DNA of 64,000 bases, from positions 17,133,547-17,197,546 of the forward strand of contig NW_024037058.1 in assembly GCF_015706575.1 (NCBI RefSeq), in the 5' to 3' direction. The notes under the pieces were generated by a model that was not told where the DNA came from, ran no database searches, and saw only the letters and a program-made list of their open reading frames with translations. This DNA comes from Patiria miniata (lineage: Eukaryota; Echinodermata; Asteroidea; Valvatida; Asterinidae). The translations under genes and the position numbers were made by a program. Each line of letters begins with the position of its first letter. Position 1 is the stretch's first letter. This document shows, piece by piece, positions 25,450 through 37,266 of this stretch.

Positions 25450-27089
25450 AAATACATAGCATGATGTTACCGAAAACCTGTATTGATAACGATAACAAAT
25501 CTGTATTGCGAGTCTGGAACCAAGCCCAGCTTGAATAGCTGCCTGACAGGCTTTGGTTTGTGCAGTTATACATCTCAGTATAAGATGACTTAGTTTCTGG
25601 TTCATCGGGGATTGAAGAGAGTATTGGCTTTGGTCTCAACTATGAGGACATTCACTTGTATGGGTGGGCTGAATTTCTCCCCCACTGTCTAATGTTAGAC
25701 TAGAGGTTATCATAGCCCTTGTGTTGCAATCTTATTTGGTTTTCAATTTCTTTGACTCTTCCTGAACTAAAGTCCCTTTCTTGAGTCTTGCCCATCCATC
25801 ACTGTACCGTTCTGAATGTTCATGTGTACTTTTCCTTTACAGATTGAAGTCATTCAGGATTCGGAAGGGGGGAATATAAGCCGAACTGCAACACTCCATT
25901 TTCTGTAAACCGTTCAAATAAGCTGTCAGAAACTGTTTGTCATGGGCTTGCTCAAACAATGAGGAGATCCAGTTGCTGAGTTCATAGAAAGGGATCGCTC
26001 GCGGCGGTCACCCTTTGGACAAAATAATGCGCCTTTCATCGCTGAAATCACTTCATTTCACTCCGACTCGAGGCGCACCTTTGTCCAGCGGAAGTGCACA
26101 TCCTTACTGATGCGTGACCGATGGTCCGGCAGAACGATTGCTTTATTGTACCCGCAAACTCTCCAGCTGTGTATAAGTAGTAATAGTAAGGGTGGGGGGG
26201 GGGGGTGTAGGGCAGCCAGGAGATAAATATTGTCAGCAAACCAAGCCAGTGGCAGAGTGTATGTAAGCTGTTTGCATGTTGGCTCCACTCAAGTGGAAAG
26301 CAGTGCGTGGCTTTTCATGGGTGCCAGACAGTCTATCCGCTGATGAGGTGGAAAGAAAAAAAAGCCTCTTCCTTTTGGAAGATGCATGGCTGAAGGGGAT
26401 GTTTGAGGGAATTTGTGTGCCGTGGAGATAATGATGCAAGGAGGTTGTAGAATATACCACCAGGCATTTGTGGTTGGGGGGGGGGGTGATATCAGTAGGA
26501 CAGAGACCTGGTTGAGGCTGACTCCTGTCCCGTTTGTTTATGATGAGAATTCTTGGGTTGGTTATCTCCGAGGTCATCAGCTTGCAGTGAATTCATAGAG
26601 GTTGATAAATTTGACTGTGAAAATGCGCAGGCCGAGAGGCCAATCTGTATGCGTATGGTGAGGAGTGCATTAATGAGCCCAGCTTGGAGCCTGTAGCATG
26701 ACAACGCATCTTTATCACGCATCAAATGCTCTTTGTAATTACATCATTTGTCAGAAATGAGCGAGGAATTGATTGCTGTTTGAAGCTTGATAATTGAGCA
26801 GTTACAGGCGCTTCAAATCTATTGAATTTCATGACACTCGTTGCAAGTTGACAAGTGCCATCAAATATTTATGAATTCTGCACTTGTGTAATTACACTTG
26901 GTACAAGTTGCCATTAATTGTTCAGAACTTGAATGTGTACGTGTACTTGATAGGGAGGCATGCATTGAAAAGCGTGTCACAATCAATTTTTACAGTGATG
27001 CACGTACACAATTACTTTTTCATCCCTTAGAATATATGCGGTCCTAATTACGCCAATGTAAAACCAAATTTTCAACTTATATTTTTCAG
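25450..27089. other. Non-coding region upstream of dystroglycan
   Basis: No coding exon recognised. A poly-G run lies at about 26190-26206, and another at 26478-26486. A non-coding first exon and promoter of dystroglycan could lie here or further upstream, but I could not identify them. Confidence 0.4.
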
Positions 27090-27324
27090 ATACACCATGG
27101 TTGCTTCTGAACTGTTGCAAAACTTTGGCTGAATCTACTAGTCAACAGTGGATTACTTCTCATCCGGAAAATTCCAGGCTTTTTGCCTTTCATCAGCTAC
27201 GAACTCCTCGGAAAGGATACTTACAGTAAGCCGCTCCTTTCAGCTACTGGAGATCATCAGTCGAAGTTGCCACTTGCTGTGGAAAACACTGTTTTTTGGA
27301 GATTCCCTCTTCTCTGCATAAACT
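27090..27324 (+). promoter_or_regulatory. DAG1: Probable dystroglycan 5' UTR (spliced or unspliced)
   Basis: A plausible 3' splice site (pyrimidine/AT-rich stretch ending TTTTTCAG at 27089) precedes the first coding exon, so the 5' UTR may start at 27090 after a non-coding exon, as in vertebrate DAG1. An upstream ATG at 27098 opens a 12-codon frame ending at TGA (27131-27133), well before the true start at 27325. Transcription start not determined. Confidence 0.45.
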
Positions 27325-27585
27325 ATGGCACCGTCATCGAGGATAAGCCTTAGGGACGTCAGCTCGCACTGCCGCTGTTTCCTGTGGGTTTCGGCAGTAC
27401 TGTGCCTAACAAGGACTGCCGGTGTGGTTGTTGCGGACCAAATGAGCTCTGGCTATGGCCGAGCGGAACTCTGGAAACCAGTGTCGCTGGGAGCCGGTCT
27501 TTCGGACGTAACGGCCACCGTTGGCAGGGTGTTCAAGTTCAGTGTGCCAGAGGATGCGTTCAAGGGAGACAACTTAAGATATGAG
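27325..27585 (+). CDS. DAG1: Dystroglycan, coding exon 1 (signal peptide, residues 1-87)
   Basis: Dystroglycan is the central receptor of the dystrophin-glycoprotein complex, linking laminin-type matrix ligands to dystrophin. This exon encodes the N-terminus: a basic start, a hydrophobic signal core at about residues 18-37 with likely cleavage after VVVA, then the start of alpha-dystroglycan (about residues 62-82, TATVGRVFKFSVPEDAFKGD, the first strands of the Ig-like domain). The exon ends in codon GAG (residue 87), followed by a GT donor at 27586, phase 0. The next exon at 41796 resumes in phase 0. As I recall, human DAG1 also has one intron inside the coding region, phase 0 near codon 95, so both position and phase agree. 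The ATG at 27325 was chosen because it gives a good signal peptide; the frame runs on past the donor only into a poly-A tract. Confidence 0.9.
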
Positions 27586-28825
27586 GTTTGTAGTGTTTGT
27601 TGTTCAGCAACAGATTGCATATTTAAAAAAAAAAAAACATTTTAAATCAATTGTTTTTCAAAGAATCGGTTGAAAACTAATTTCAAGCAAGTAGATGAAT
27701 TTGGAAAAGAAATTTACAAATGAGATGACATGATAATTTTATGAGGAAAGTAGGATTTTTTTTTTTGAAATTTCCTGGATATGGGAAGCAGAGAAGTTAC
27801 CGGTATTCAAATCAATGAGAAGAATTTGTCATTGAGTTAGTGCACAAAAGTGGATTTTGGTGAATGAAGGAACATTTTAAGAAAAATCCAAGGGAGTTAC
27901 GGTTGATAAAAAGACAATAAAGTGCATTTTATACAAACAATTGATATATCTGAGATAAGAGTGGAAAGGATGAGATTGCTGAGAGAGGATAGACCAGGAA
28001 AAAAACAAACTCGGTGACCTGCACTTTTCCGGTGTTTCTGAATAATGTATAAGTGATTCAGTGTCAACACCCCCAACCCACCTCTGTCCACAATGACTCC
28101 AGAAATCTTGGTGTAAAGTTTCCAGCAGGAAAGGTTAATAGATGCATATATCTACTTGTTTTGTTCTTCCCCTCGCGGTTCGAGGTCAAGATACTTTTGT
28201 CCTGTCTTTAGCTTGCCACAGATGATCTTGGTATTTTTTTTTTTTCAGTTTCTTGAGCCAACTCTGAATTTTGGACAAAATATTTTCAACTGGTTGTTCT
28301 CTTGTACATGTATGTATACTTTTATGTACATGTACATTGTTGTTTACACAACCACATGTACATACCATTTTCTACATTTTCTACATGTAGACTGAGTTGT
28401 AGGCTACTGTATAACATACTCTATACGTAAATCAGATTTCATTTCAAAAATGTTATGAGAAGCCAATTCGGAAACTTTTTTTTACCTGAAAAGCCCAAGC
28501 AATTAAGATATTTCAGTGTTTGGAACTCACTCCGAATGCTACGTATGTAGTATTAATTGGAAAGTTCTCTTTAAATGCAAATTTAATGTAATACATGTAC
28601 CATCTGTACATGTACATGTATTACATTAAATTTGCATTTAATTTGCTTCTCAAAAAAGAAGGCCCTCTATAATTTAATGTGCACAAAGAATACACATTCA
28701 CAGCAGATTAGCTTACCCAACCTTTTGCCCATCGATGACACCATGGAGAATGATGACACTTATATTTTTACCAGTTGCCGTACTCGAAGTACATTTCGTG
28801 CATGCGTTTATGTAAATTGCACATT

Positions 28826-29892
28826 TTAAAGTGGCCATGAAATGAACTTTTCTTGGAAACACATTTAGTGCAACTTTCTACTCCTCTTAAATGTATGAAA
28901 ACGATTTGACATCCCTTTTTGGTTAGTTTTATTTCAAAGTGCACTTCTTTAAAGGGAAAATACAACATTTGCAAACATCAAAAAATAAAACTACCAAATC
29001 ATTTTGAAATACCTTGCTGGACTGTTAGTGAATGACAGTGTAAAGCATCCTGTAAAATCATGGCACCTGGTATACTGTCATTCTCAAGAAAGGTGGTATT
29101 TTTGTATCAATTTCCAACGCTGATCGGCCGACCAGCGTTGGAAAAAACTGGCTTTTTTTCATACACTGGCCTCAGTTGACCATCCACTTGTTTGCAATCG
29201 ATTACACACCTACATGTATGAACGGGTTCAAGCCAGCTAGACTGGTTCCCTGACCTTACAATTCCCCAATGTATGTAAACTGCTCTGTTTCTTCTTAAAT
29301 GGAGTCAGGGAACCAGACTACAGGAAAATGATTGTTTTTCTTGGTTTTTATAGCATTTTCGAACCCAAAACCTCAAAAAAGTCAGTGTAACTATATTTGC
29401 TATACATTTCCAACCCCCCAATTCCATCCATTTCTGAAAATTACAGCAAAAGCAAATGATGTATATTCCCTTTAAACATTAAAGAAATGTCCATGCTTTT
29501 TCAGACAACTGAGGGCGCTGCTGCCGTGATGGCATTTCAGGATGACATTGTTCAGTTCAGTGGTTTCCTGTTCAAATTGTGAACCCAAAAATTTTGCTCG
29601 TTGAAAACATTTGTGAGAAAAGTTTGGTTATTGGCTCACTGCTACCGGTATACTGACACAACAAAGAATCACCAAAGAAAAAGAAAATTTACGGCAAAAT
29701 ATCAACAATGTAACATTGAAGTTTCTGCCTAAAATGACATCACACTTTTGCTCATGAATATGGAAATTTGAATTAGCATTAAAAAAAGCACCAAAACACC
29801 CTTGAAAATGGCAAAACGAAAATATTAATGAGACACGGAGGTGCATTTTCAAGGATTGCATTTTAAAAAATCACATTGCATGGGACCTTTAA
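28826..29892. mobile_element. Outer TTAA element, copy A, interrupted by a nested TTAA element
   Basis: Bounded by TTAA at 28826-28829 and 29889-29892, with inverted ends TTAAAGTGGCCATG and CATGGGACCTTTAA. Its body matches 39916-40474 closely on both sides of the insertion at 28949-29475: GTGCAACTTT.TACTCCTCTTAAATGTATGA on the left, GGTGCATTTTCAAGGATTGCATT on the right. No coding capacity, so it is non-autonomous. TTAA targeting points to the piggyBac or Kolobok superfamilies (inference). Confidence 0.85.
28949..29475. mobile_element. Inner TTAA element, copy A (527 bp, nested)
   Basis: Starts TTAAAGGGAAAATACAACA and ends GATGTATATTCCCTTTAA, an inverted repeat of about 24 bp with a few mismatches. 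The TTAA at each edge is the target duplication: the homologous empty site in the other outer copy reads GCACTTTTTTAAACATTT with a single TTAA (about 40032-40049). The interior has two strong inverted repeats: CCAACGCTG...CAGCGTTGG around CGGCCG (about 29115-29142), and GTCTGGTTCCCTGAC-type arms (TAGACTGGTTCCCTGAC at about 29237-29253 against GTCAGGGAACCAGACTA at 29304-29320). The second copy is at 56996-57729. Confidence 0.88.
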
Positions 29893-32845
29893 GCACTGTC
29901 ACATTTTTGCTGGTGCCCACCAACAGTTCTGATTTCATTATAGATTTGATGGCTTTTGGCAATTGTCCCAAATTTTAACATGGGAGTTTGGCACGTAAAC
30001 AAGTACATTTTGAGCGGGCACTCGGCAACAGGCTTGAGTTGATGTAGCTTGAGGGAGACAAGACAGTGCCTGCTTTTTTTCCAAATGATGTGATAAAAAC
30101 CTGGTCATGACTTCGGCTGCTGCTGGGAATCCGATGTCTGGTTTCGTTTGACATCAGAAGATCTGATGTACTGACTTTTGGGAAATGATGGCAAATAAAG
30201 AACAACCCCGACTGAGACTTTTCTTTTGTTATGCACTTTGGGAATAAGAAGGAATTCCCAACGGGCATAATTCAGGGGAGCGGAATAATTTGTGAGATGT
30301 ATTTACAAATACAAGGAGATGGGGCAGTCAGGCATCGATGTTGACAAGTTAAAAGGGTCATCTTAGATATAAACACTGAGCCTGACACTTGCAGGTGACT
30401 GATTTAATGCCGGTCACAATTTGTATGACATCATTTGGGAAGGTGAGGTGCAGAGTCCTTGTTACTTTCCCAGTTTAAAAAAAAACAACCCAAAAAACAG
30501 GTTACTGGTTACATTGAAATATCACTTACATGTACAATGTAAAAGCCCGTTACAGACAACAGATGGGGGACAAAAGACAACTTGGGCAATTTTATTAGCC
30601 AAACAGCAGTTGTAATTTATCACGATTGGGAAGTTGTTTATTTGTAGCAAAGTCTGAAATGACCAGAATGGTTTCAACCTGGGCTGATCCCTTGGGTGGC
30701 ACATTCACCTGAAGACTTCCAGATTGTTTCTGCCAGATATTAATTCAGATAAGAAATTGACAATTGTTTCCCCCTGTTATGAAATGGGGAGTGATGAATT
30801 GCCTGGTTCCTTATAGCACGGTAATGAAAGTCAGCTTATAGCTTACGGAATTCTTCAAGCAGAAGGTTTGATTGATTGTCCCCTGGTTTTAATTATAAGT
30901 GATTTTTGAGAGCAAGAAAGTAGTGGGACTAGCAAATAGCAAATAGTGAATGATACAGGTGCTGGGTTACAGTTATTTGCAGTGGGATGTATGGCTCTTG
31001 TATATTGATGGAATTTGGGATTTTAAACCAAAATTAAATGTTCAGGAATATTATTTGAGGGGAAATTAGGCAGAGGAGGGAATTATACACGAAATGTGCC
31101 CAAACAAGACTAAACTACATACATGTTTGAGCTGTCAAATGCCAAATTTCTTCACTGAGTTTGAACTTTCCATTCATATCGGAAATTTGGAATACAGTTA
31201 AAGTACATTTTACATGCACAAAATTTGATTGAAAGCGTCCATGACGTATGGTAAAATGTCAGCTTGCCCGATGTCTGACTGGATTTACCATCCGATAATG
31301 TACCTTGTAAACGGAACCCAGAGTTTTGAGATCTCAGTTTGCTTGCATTTTGCATTTTATGCAGTCATCTAACCTTCTGTTCATCCCAAACAACGCTGTC
31401 GATCAACAACACTATTCCGTCAGGGTTCATGTGCAGATGTGCCTTACCTGCCTCGGATATATGTATTGTTTGTGTTACACGAATGTGTACTGGACTTGTT
31501 GAAATCCATTAACAGTGCTTCCCTCGGAAAACGTGCAGCTTTTTTTCGCTTTTTTTTTTGATAGCTTTTTATTCAATCATCCCCTTCTGCCATTCCCCCC
31601 CCCCCCCCTCTTTTTTCATTTGGGAGAAAGAGCATGGAGAGAGGTTCGCCGTTTGCTCAGAATTGTTTATTTTTCTTCAGCGGCCGTTGTAAAAACATAT
31701 TTGGCCAGCAGGAAATGCATCTCTCACCAGCTCCATAGATTCCCCTCAGGAATGACCTGCTAAAATAAATTGATATGGGTTGATTCAGCTATTTCTGTCT
31801 CTCTCCATATCAGTACAGCTGGGTATGCTCTAACATATTGATCCAAATCTGCACCTGAATGTCTGGAGCATAACTGTGTCAGATAAGTGTAATAATCACA
31901 TCATGTTATCAAATCTGAAAAAAAAAACTTGTCCTGACGACGAAACAAAAATGGTGACTGGAGTACATTAACAGTCTGATCAATTGCATATCTTGCAACT
32001 TGTACGGGGTGTGGGCTTCTGTGATTTGGCCAAAACATCAACACCCAGGCATGAGATTTTTCAGACTTTTGTCTGAATTCAGACCTTTTGAATCTGAGAG
32101 AAGGACATTATCAGTGTAGAAAGCAATGCATCTTTCAGGTCTTTCAATAAATGTTCAGACTTTTTTTGAAATTGACAATCTCATCCCTGAAAGTGAAATT
32201 ATTGTTGTAGCCTCATTTGAAGGTGGTGAATTACTTGCACTTTTAGTTAACATTGGTCTCGAAAGAGTACACAGGTACGAAGAATGCCACCTCTTTTTTT
32301 CCATCATAATGGCACATGTACATGTATACTATATATTGGAGGATTCTGGAAAAGTTACCAGCAAAAATGCATAGGGAGCTAGTGTATTGGTACATGTACA
32401 CCGTAAGCCCACACATCATGTGTAGGAATAAAAGTACATGTTCCACACAGGTTGACAGCCAAGTGAACAGTCAACAAAAGCTGTTATGGAAAATTATTGA
32501 CTTTTGCAGGTACATGTATAGTCATACCCGCAGCTTTCATTAGAATTTGTATTGCGTTTTACGTGACCCAAATATTTTAAATTTTTGATTGGTTTATTGA
32601 ATGATAAAAAAAGCATTTGAATATACCGGTACTTCATAAAAGTCAACTTTTACAGTATCCGGAAAGTACTTCATTGTTCAGTGGCTTGCGACCCATAATA
32701 AAAGCATTGACCAATTGATTGATTGCCAGTGCAGGGTTTGTAGGCTATATGGAGGACCAGAAGTTCAAATTTATTCTCGAGGACAAATATGCTAATTCCA
32801 TTCAGTTTCTTTGATCAGTCTTGGAAAATGATTCAGTTGGATACT

Positions 32846-33279
32846 TTAACCCTAACCCACCTCACTCCTCCAAAATCCTCCTGGCGGTTTTGGAGGATTC
32901 TAGAGGATTGAGGATGAATGGTGATTGAATCAAATGAGGATTCTGGAGGTTTGAGGATGAATGGTGATTGAAGCACATGAGGATTTTGGAGGATTGAGGA
33001 TGAATGGTGATTGAAGCACAAGAGGATTTTGGAGGATTGAGGATGAGTGCATTTTGAGGCAGGACTGTCTGATGATTTTGAAGGATTTGGCGTTGGTTTA
33101 TCCTTCATTTAAACATGAGTGCAAAGTTTTGGGATGAGGAGGATTTTGGAGGATTGAGGATGAATGCATTTTGAGGCAGGACTGTCTGACAATTTTGAAA
33201 AATTTAGGCGGAGTTGCAAAATTTTGGAGGATTTTGGAGGATTGAGGATGGTTGTAAGCAACAAGGGCCTAGGGGGTTA
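32846..33279 (+). mobile_element. TTAACCC/GGATTTTGGAGG repeat family, copy 3
   Basis: Left edge TTAACCCTAACCCACC at 32846, right edge CCTAGGGGGTTAG at about 33279, where TTAA has become TTAG. The interior is longer than in the other copies because its units of about 40 bp (GAGGATGAATGGTGATTGAA... with GGATTTTGGAGGATTGAG) are tandemly amplified. The open frame on the minus strand only reflects the repeat. Confidence 0.75.
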
Positions 33280-35834
33280 GGGCTAAGATCTATTTAGTTT
33301 CCGGTACCCCCTCCACGTTTATTTCATCATGAAATTTGTGCAGGTCCCAGAGGGCTAGCCTAGTGTCCTCTTTGCATGTACGTACATGTTCCTACCTCAT
33401 GGATTGACTGACAAACTCACTGACTGTCACTTGGGAGCCGAATAGTACTATCCTATAGCATCACCTCGTAATACATGCCAATGAATGGACTAAATCTGGC
33501 CCACTGTGCAACCCAGGTGCATGAAAAGACTTCCAGTCAATACTATTGACTATTGGCTATTGAATAGCTAGTCTGAATCAATTTTGAATAGAAATGTGTA
33601 CGCTCTGATGTGGTACCAACTTTACTACCGGTAGGCTTGTCTCATCTTGTTTTTGAAGAGATTAATGTGAGAAGAATTTATAGTATTCAGGTAAGCGAAA
33701 CCATCTCAGCTTTTCTCAATTAAAATCGGTGGGAGCAGTAAGGGGGAAACAAGTCCGACGAATTGAAAGTTGTAAAAACGGCGTGTCACACCTCGCCATA
33801 TGGCTCATAAACAACTGGCAAACATTTGGAGCACGTGCCTGGTAGAAAAGTGTCACTTTGTGCGACTGTCCTGCTGCATCAAAAACGAAATCAATAGGAG
33901 ATGGCTACGGAGTGCCGACAGACCATTAAAAAAGATGAAAGATATCAAAAATGTGTTGGAGTGATAAAACAATGTATAAGATTGCTTTATTGGACTAGCT
34001 AGTAAAATATATGGCAACAGTTGTGCATTGGCGATACGCACACGACTAAATTTGGCGACCATTTTTTGCGAGTTGTATGAATGAAGGTGACGATTGCATT
34101 CAGGCATTTCTCTGTTCTGAAATTTTTCCCCTACTTATTCACTCTTTGCTGATTGGTGCTTAATTTTTTTGGGGTGCTCTACATTGTACCTTGACTAAAA
34201 CGTTGTGGATGATACCAACTTTAAATAGACAATTTCAGCGTTATGTCGTGAACGTGGGAGAGCTTTTACAAGCTCTGTGAATAAACCTGAAATGTCTTTT
34301 TTTCAAGTCTTATTATTGTATCCGACATCTTGTAATGGTCAAAAAGATAACAGACTAGGAGTTTGGGATTATTTCTCTGAATCATTAATTGGCTCTGTCA
34401 AGTACATGTACATGGTCTCTGTGCACTTGAGCAATACATCAAGGCTCAATGGTTACAAAGAGACTACATTGGCGCTCACTTGCGGACACTATTGTGAATT
34501 CAAATAAACTTTTTAGTGCTACATCATGAACTACATGTACACTGCAAACATTTCAGTCATCGCTTTTCTTTTTTATGTCCCATGTGTCTACCGACCTGGA
34601 ATGAAAAATTAATTTCCTTTGGCCATGGATGTTCCATAGCAAATTGATAGACCATTGGGAGCTGGTATATTCGTGATCCCACAAGAGCAAAAGAGACTGG
34701 TGTCGAGGAACATAAATTGGATGGGAACAGTCTATTCTGGCAGGTGATTTGCTGTTGACATAAACAGGGGATTGTTGGGTCCAGCTTGATGGTTTCACCA
34801 TCTTGGCTTCCTTGAAAGTCTTGTATTGTTCAAAAGAAAACGTACTGGTACAGGTTTCTTTCAAACTTGAAAATGGTGGTCAGGAACTCAGGGATGTTCT
34901 GTGAGTCATTTTTCCACAGGATGTACATGTACATGTACTTGAGAATTGTGGAGGCAAGGTTTTTAAGACAGTAAATGGAAGTTGGTGACAATGCATATTT
35001 TAAAACATAAAAATAAGTTTAATGTACCGGTACCACTTTGAAAATTAGCTTGTTAGTTTTTGTCTGTTTTGTGTGTGCGTCTTGGTTGTTTTTGTTTTTT
35101 TTGGTTTTTTCCCCCCTCCATTTTATCTCAAATTTTAGTCCAGACAAAAACTAATTTAGTCAGTGCATGCTCTGAAAATTTTTTGTGCTGGTAACACGCC
35201 TTTGGCTATCTATGGTAGGCTAGTAAGATTGGAAATTGGTTACACAGTGCCTGCAGCAAGGATGCGACGCAATCCCTAGCCTATACACACAATCGCCCTT
35301 CATCAAATCCCGGCTTCGTCGCAACACCCTCCGCAGTAAAACAAAACCCAAAACCCCCCTCCTGTTTGCGTTCAATCAGCAGTAGATTTGACGCCCGTAT
35401 GATTCATGGGCAAGCCAGGAATGTCCGTTTGCATTAATCTATTCCTTTGAGTTTTATCTGCCGGTGGCTCCCCAATCATGTGCAAATTCTTGGCACGCTG
35501 GTTACTGGTTTACCAGCCAATAGTGAGTCTGATTAGTCACGTCCCAGACAGAAAGCGGAACCCAAAAAAAGAAGACTGTTGAGTCAGAATGCAGAGTCTA
35601 ATAAATTAGCTGTTGCCGCTGGTAGCCCAGTGTTTTAATGCATCATCGGCCCAGGGCTGGGTTGTATAATGCGTGGTTATTCGATTAATGTGCCTGGATA
35701 CAAACAAGCTGATGCTATGAGAGATGAAAGAAAAGCAACACTGTTGTGCAAATATTCTGGCTATTCATGGCCATGCTTTTGCTGCTCATGCCTGCAGGAT
35801 ACTAAATCTGACATAAGATTTTTCGTTTGGTTAT

Positions 35835-35866
35835 TTGTTTGTTTGTTTGTTTGTTTGTTTGTTTTG
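35835..35866 (+). repeat. (GTTT)n microsatellite
   Basis: About eight uninterrupted GTTT/TTTG units within the dystroglycan intron. Confidence 0.9.
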
Positions 35867-37131
35867 GGTTTTTGTTGACACTCTACAGGTTAACATTTTC
35901 ATCATTGTTTTATATTGAATTAAGGAGGATTAAATTTGCATTGAATGTTTTCAAGGATCACATTTAGGCCTTTTCTGATAAAAAGTAGTTAAAACCTTGA
36001 GTTGGGGCCACAGTGCTTTACATAGAAAATGGGAGTTTACAAAAAAATTCATTAAATTTTGGAGAAATCAGAAAAGTATAAAATTTGCCTCAACTCAAAT
36101 ATTGGACAAAATTGGCTGATATTTTCTTTTCAACATTTTTACATCAGTTTAAAAGTAAAAGGCTCCTTCTACCACCAATGTTTCAATGTCCAATTTCGCC
36201 ACCATTTATTCACAGGCTGATAAGCTACAGTCATGCATACGTGTATGTTTTTATGTTGAATAGATAGAAAAATGAAAGTAAGCCAGAACTGGATTTTGTC
36301 TGACCTTCAAAGAGGTCACCAAAATTCTACTGAGGAAACTTTATTCATGTATGACAAAGGAACCATACTTAAACTGACTTTGCGCACTCTCTCCTATCAA
36401 TAGTAAATCTCTCTCGCAGATAAATATTTACTAACTGTATAATTTGGTCATGTAAATACCAGTGTCACGCTGGCATAAATTTAAAGGGCATTCCTTTAAG
36501 TTTTCCTTTTCTCCTTTTTTCCCCCCATTCCTGATGAAGTGATGGGCTAGCACATCTGCTATGAGTCATTCTTTTGAGGGGGGAGGTTATAGCTTTGGTT
36601 TATGAGTTCAGGCAAATGAGTTTCTCATCCTGTGTCACATTTGGAATCAGGGACCATCAATTATCCAGGGTCAGGTTCAGTAATTCTGGGTTTTTTTTTT
36701 TTTTTTTTGGATTGATGGGAAAGGTTTGTGATGGAAGTGACAGGCGGCGGGAATTGGACAAATGAACCTGACTCTGACCTGTAGCCTATATTAACTGGAC
36801 TGGCTGCTACGTGCTGATTGGCCTATTCGCTTTGATGCAGCTGAAGCAACACTTCCGCCATCTTCCCCAAAAGTGCACGTTGATCATTGGAACCCTTGAG
36901 AATCCGCGAGTGCAAAGTGCGTTCCTATAATCATTGCCGGCTTTCGCCGCCCTAATTGAAGAAAATATCATGCATCACAGGGAGCAAAGATGGTATTGGT
37001 AGACGGTCGCTTCAGTTTGCTGCCGTTGCCAGTCAGTCAAGTTTGTGAAGAGGCCTGTGGAATAGTAATGGAGAGTTGGAGACCTCTGGGAGACCTAAAT
37101 GCAATCATTTGTAATTCCTTACAGGCACGCA

Positions 37132-37266
37132 ACTTTTCCTTGGATCAGCTGATTTCCTTGTTTTTCACTTCACAGTTATGCCATTAAAAATTGAAAAACA
37201 CTGCATATAAAGTCTTAAAAAGATGGGAATTTCCTCTTTTTTCGGTACTTCCAAGTTGCATGCCTG
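37132..37266 (+). mobile_element. CAGGCATGCAACT MITE, copy 3
   Basis: A 135-bp copy with left end CAGGCACGCAACT and right end AAGTTGCATGCCTG. It is flanked by a perfect 6-bp target duplication TCCTTA (37126-37131 and 37267-37272). The interior is shorter than in copies 1 and 2 but is clearly the same sequence and orientation. Confidence 0.88.

Noticed and set aside
25180..25605. 141-codon minus-strand frame rich in GGSDPP
   Set aside because: Produced by the GGATC-rich repeat units, not a gene.
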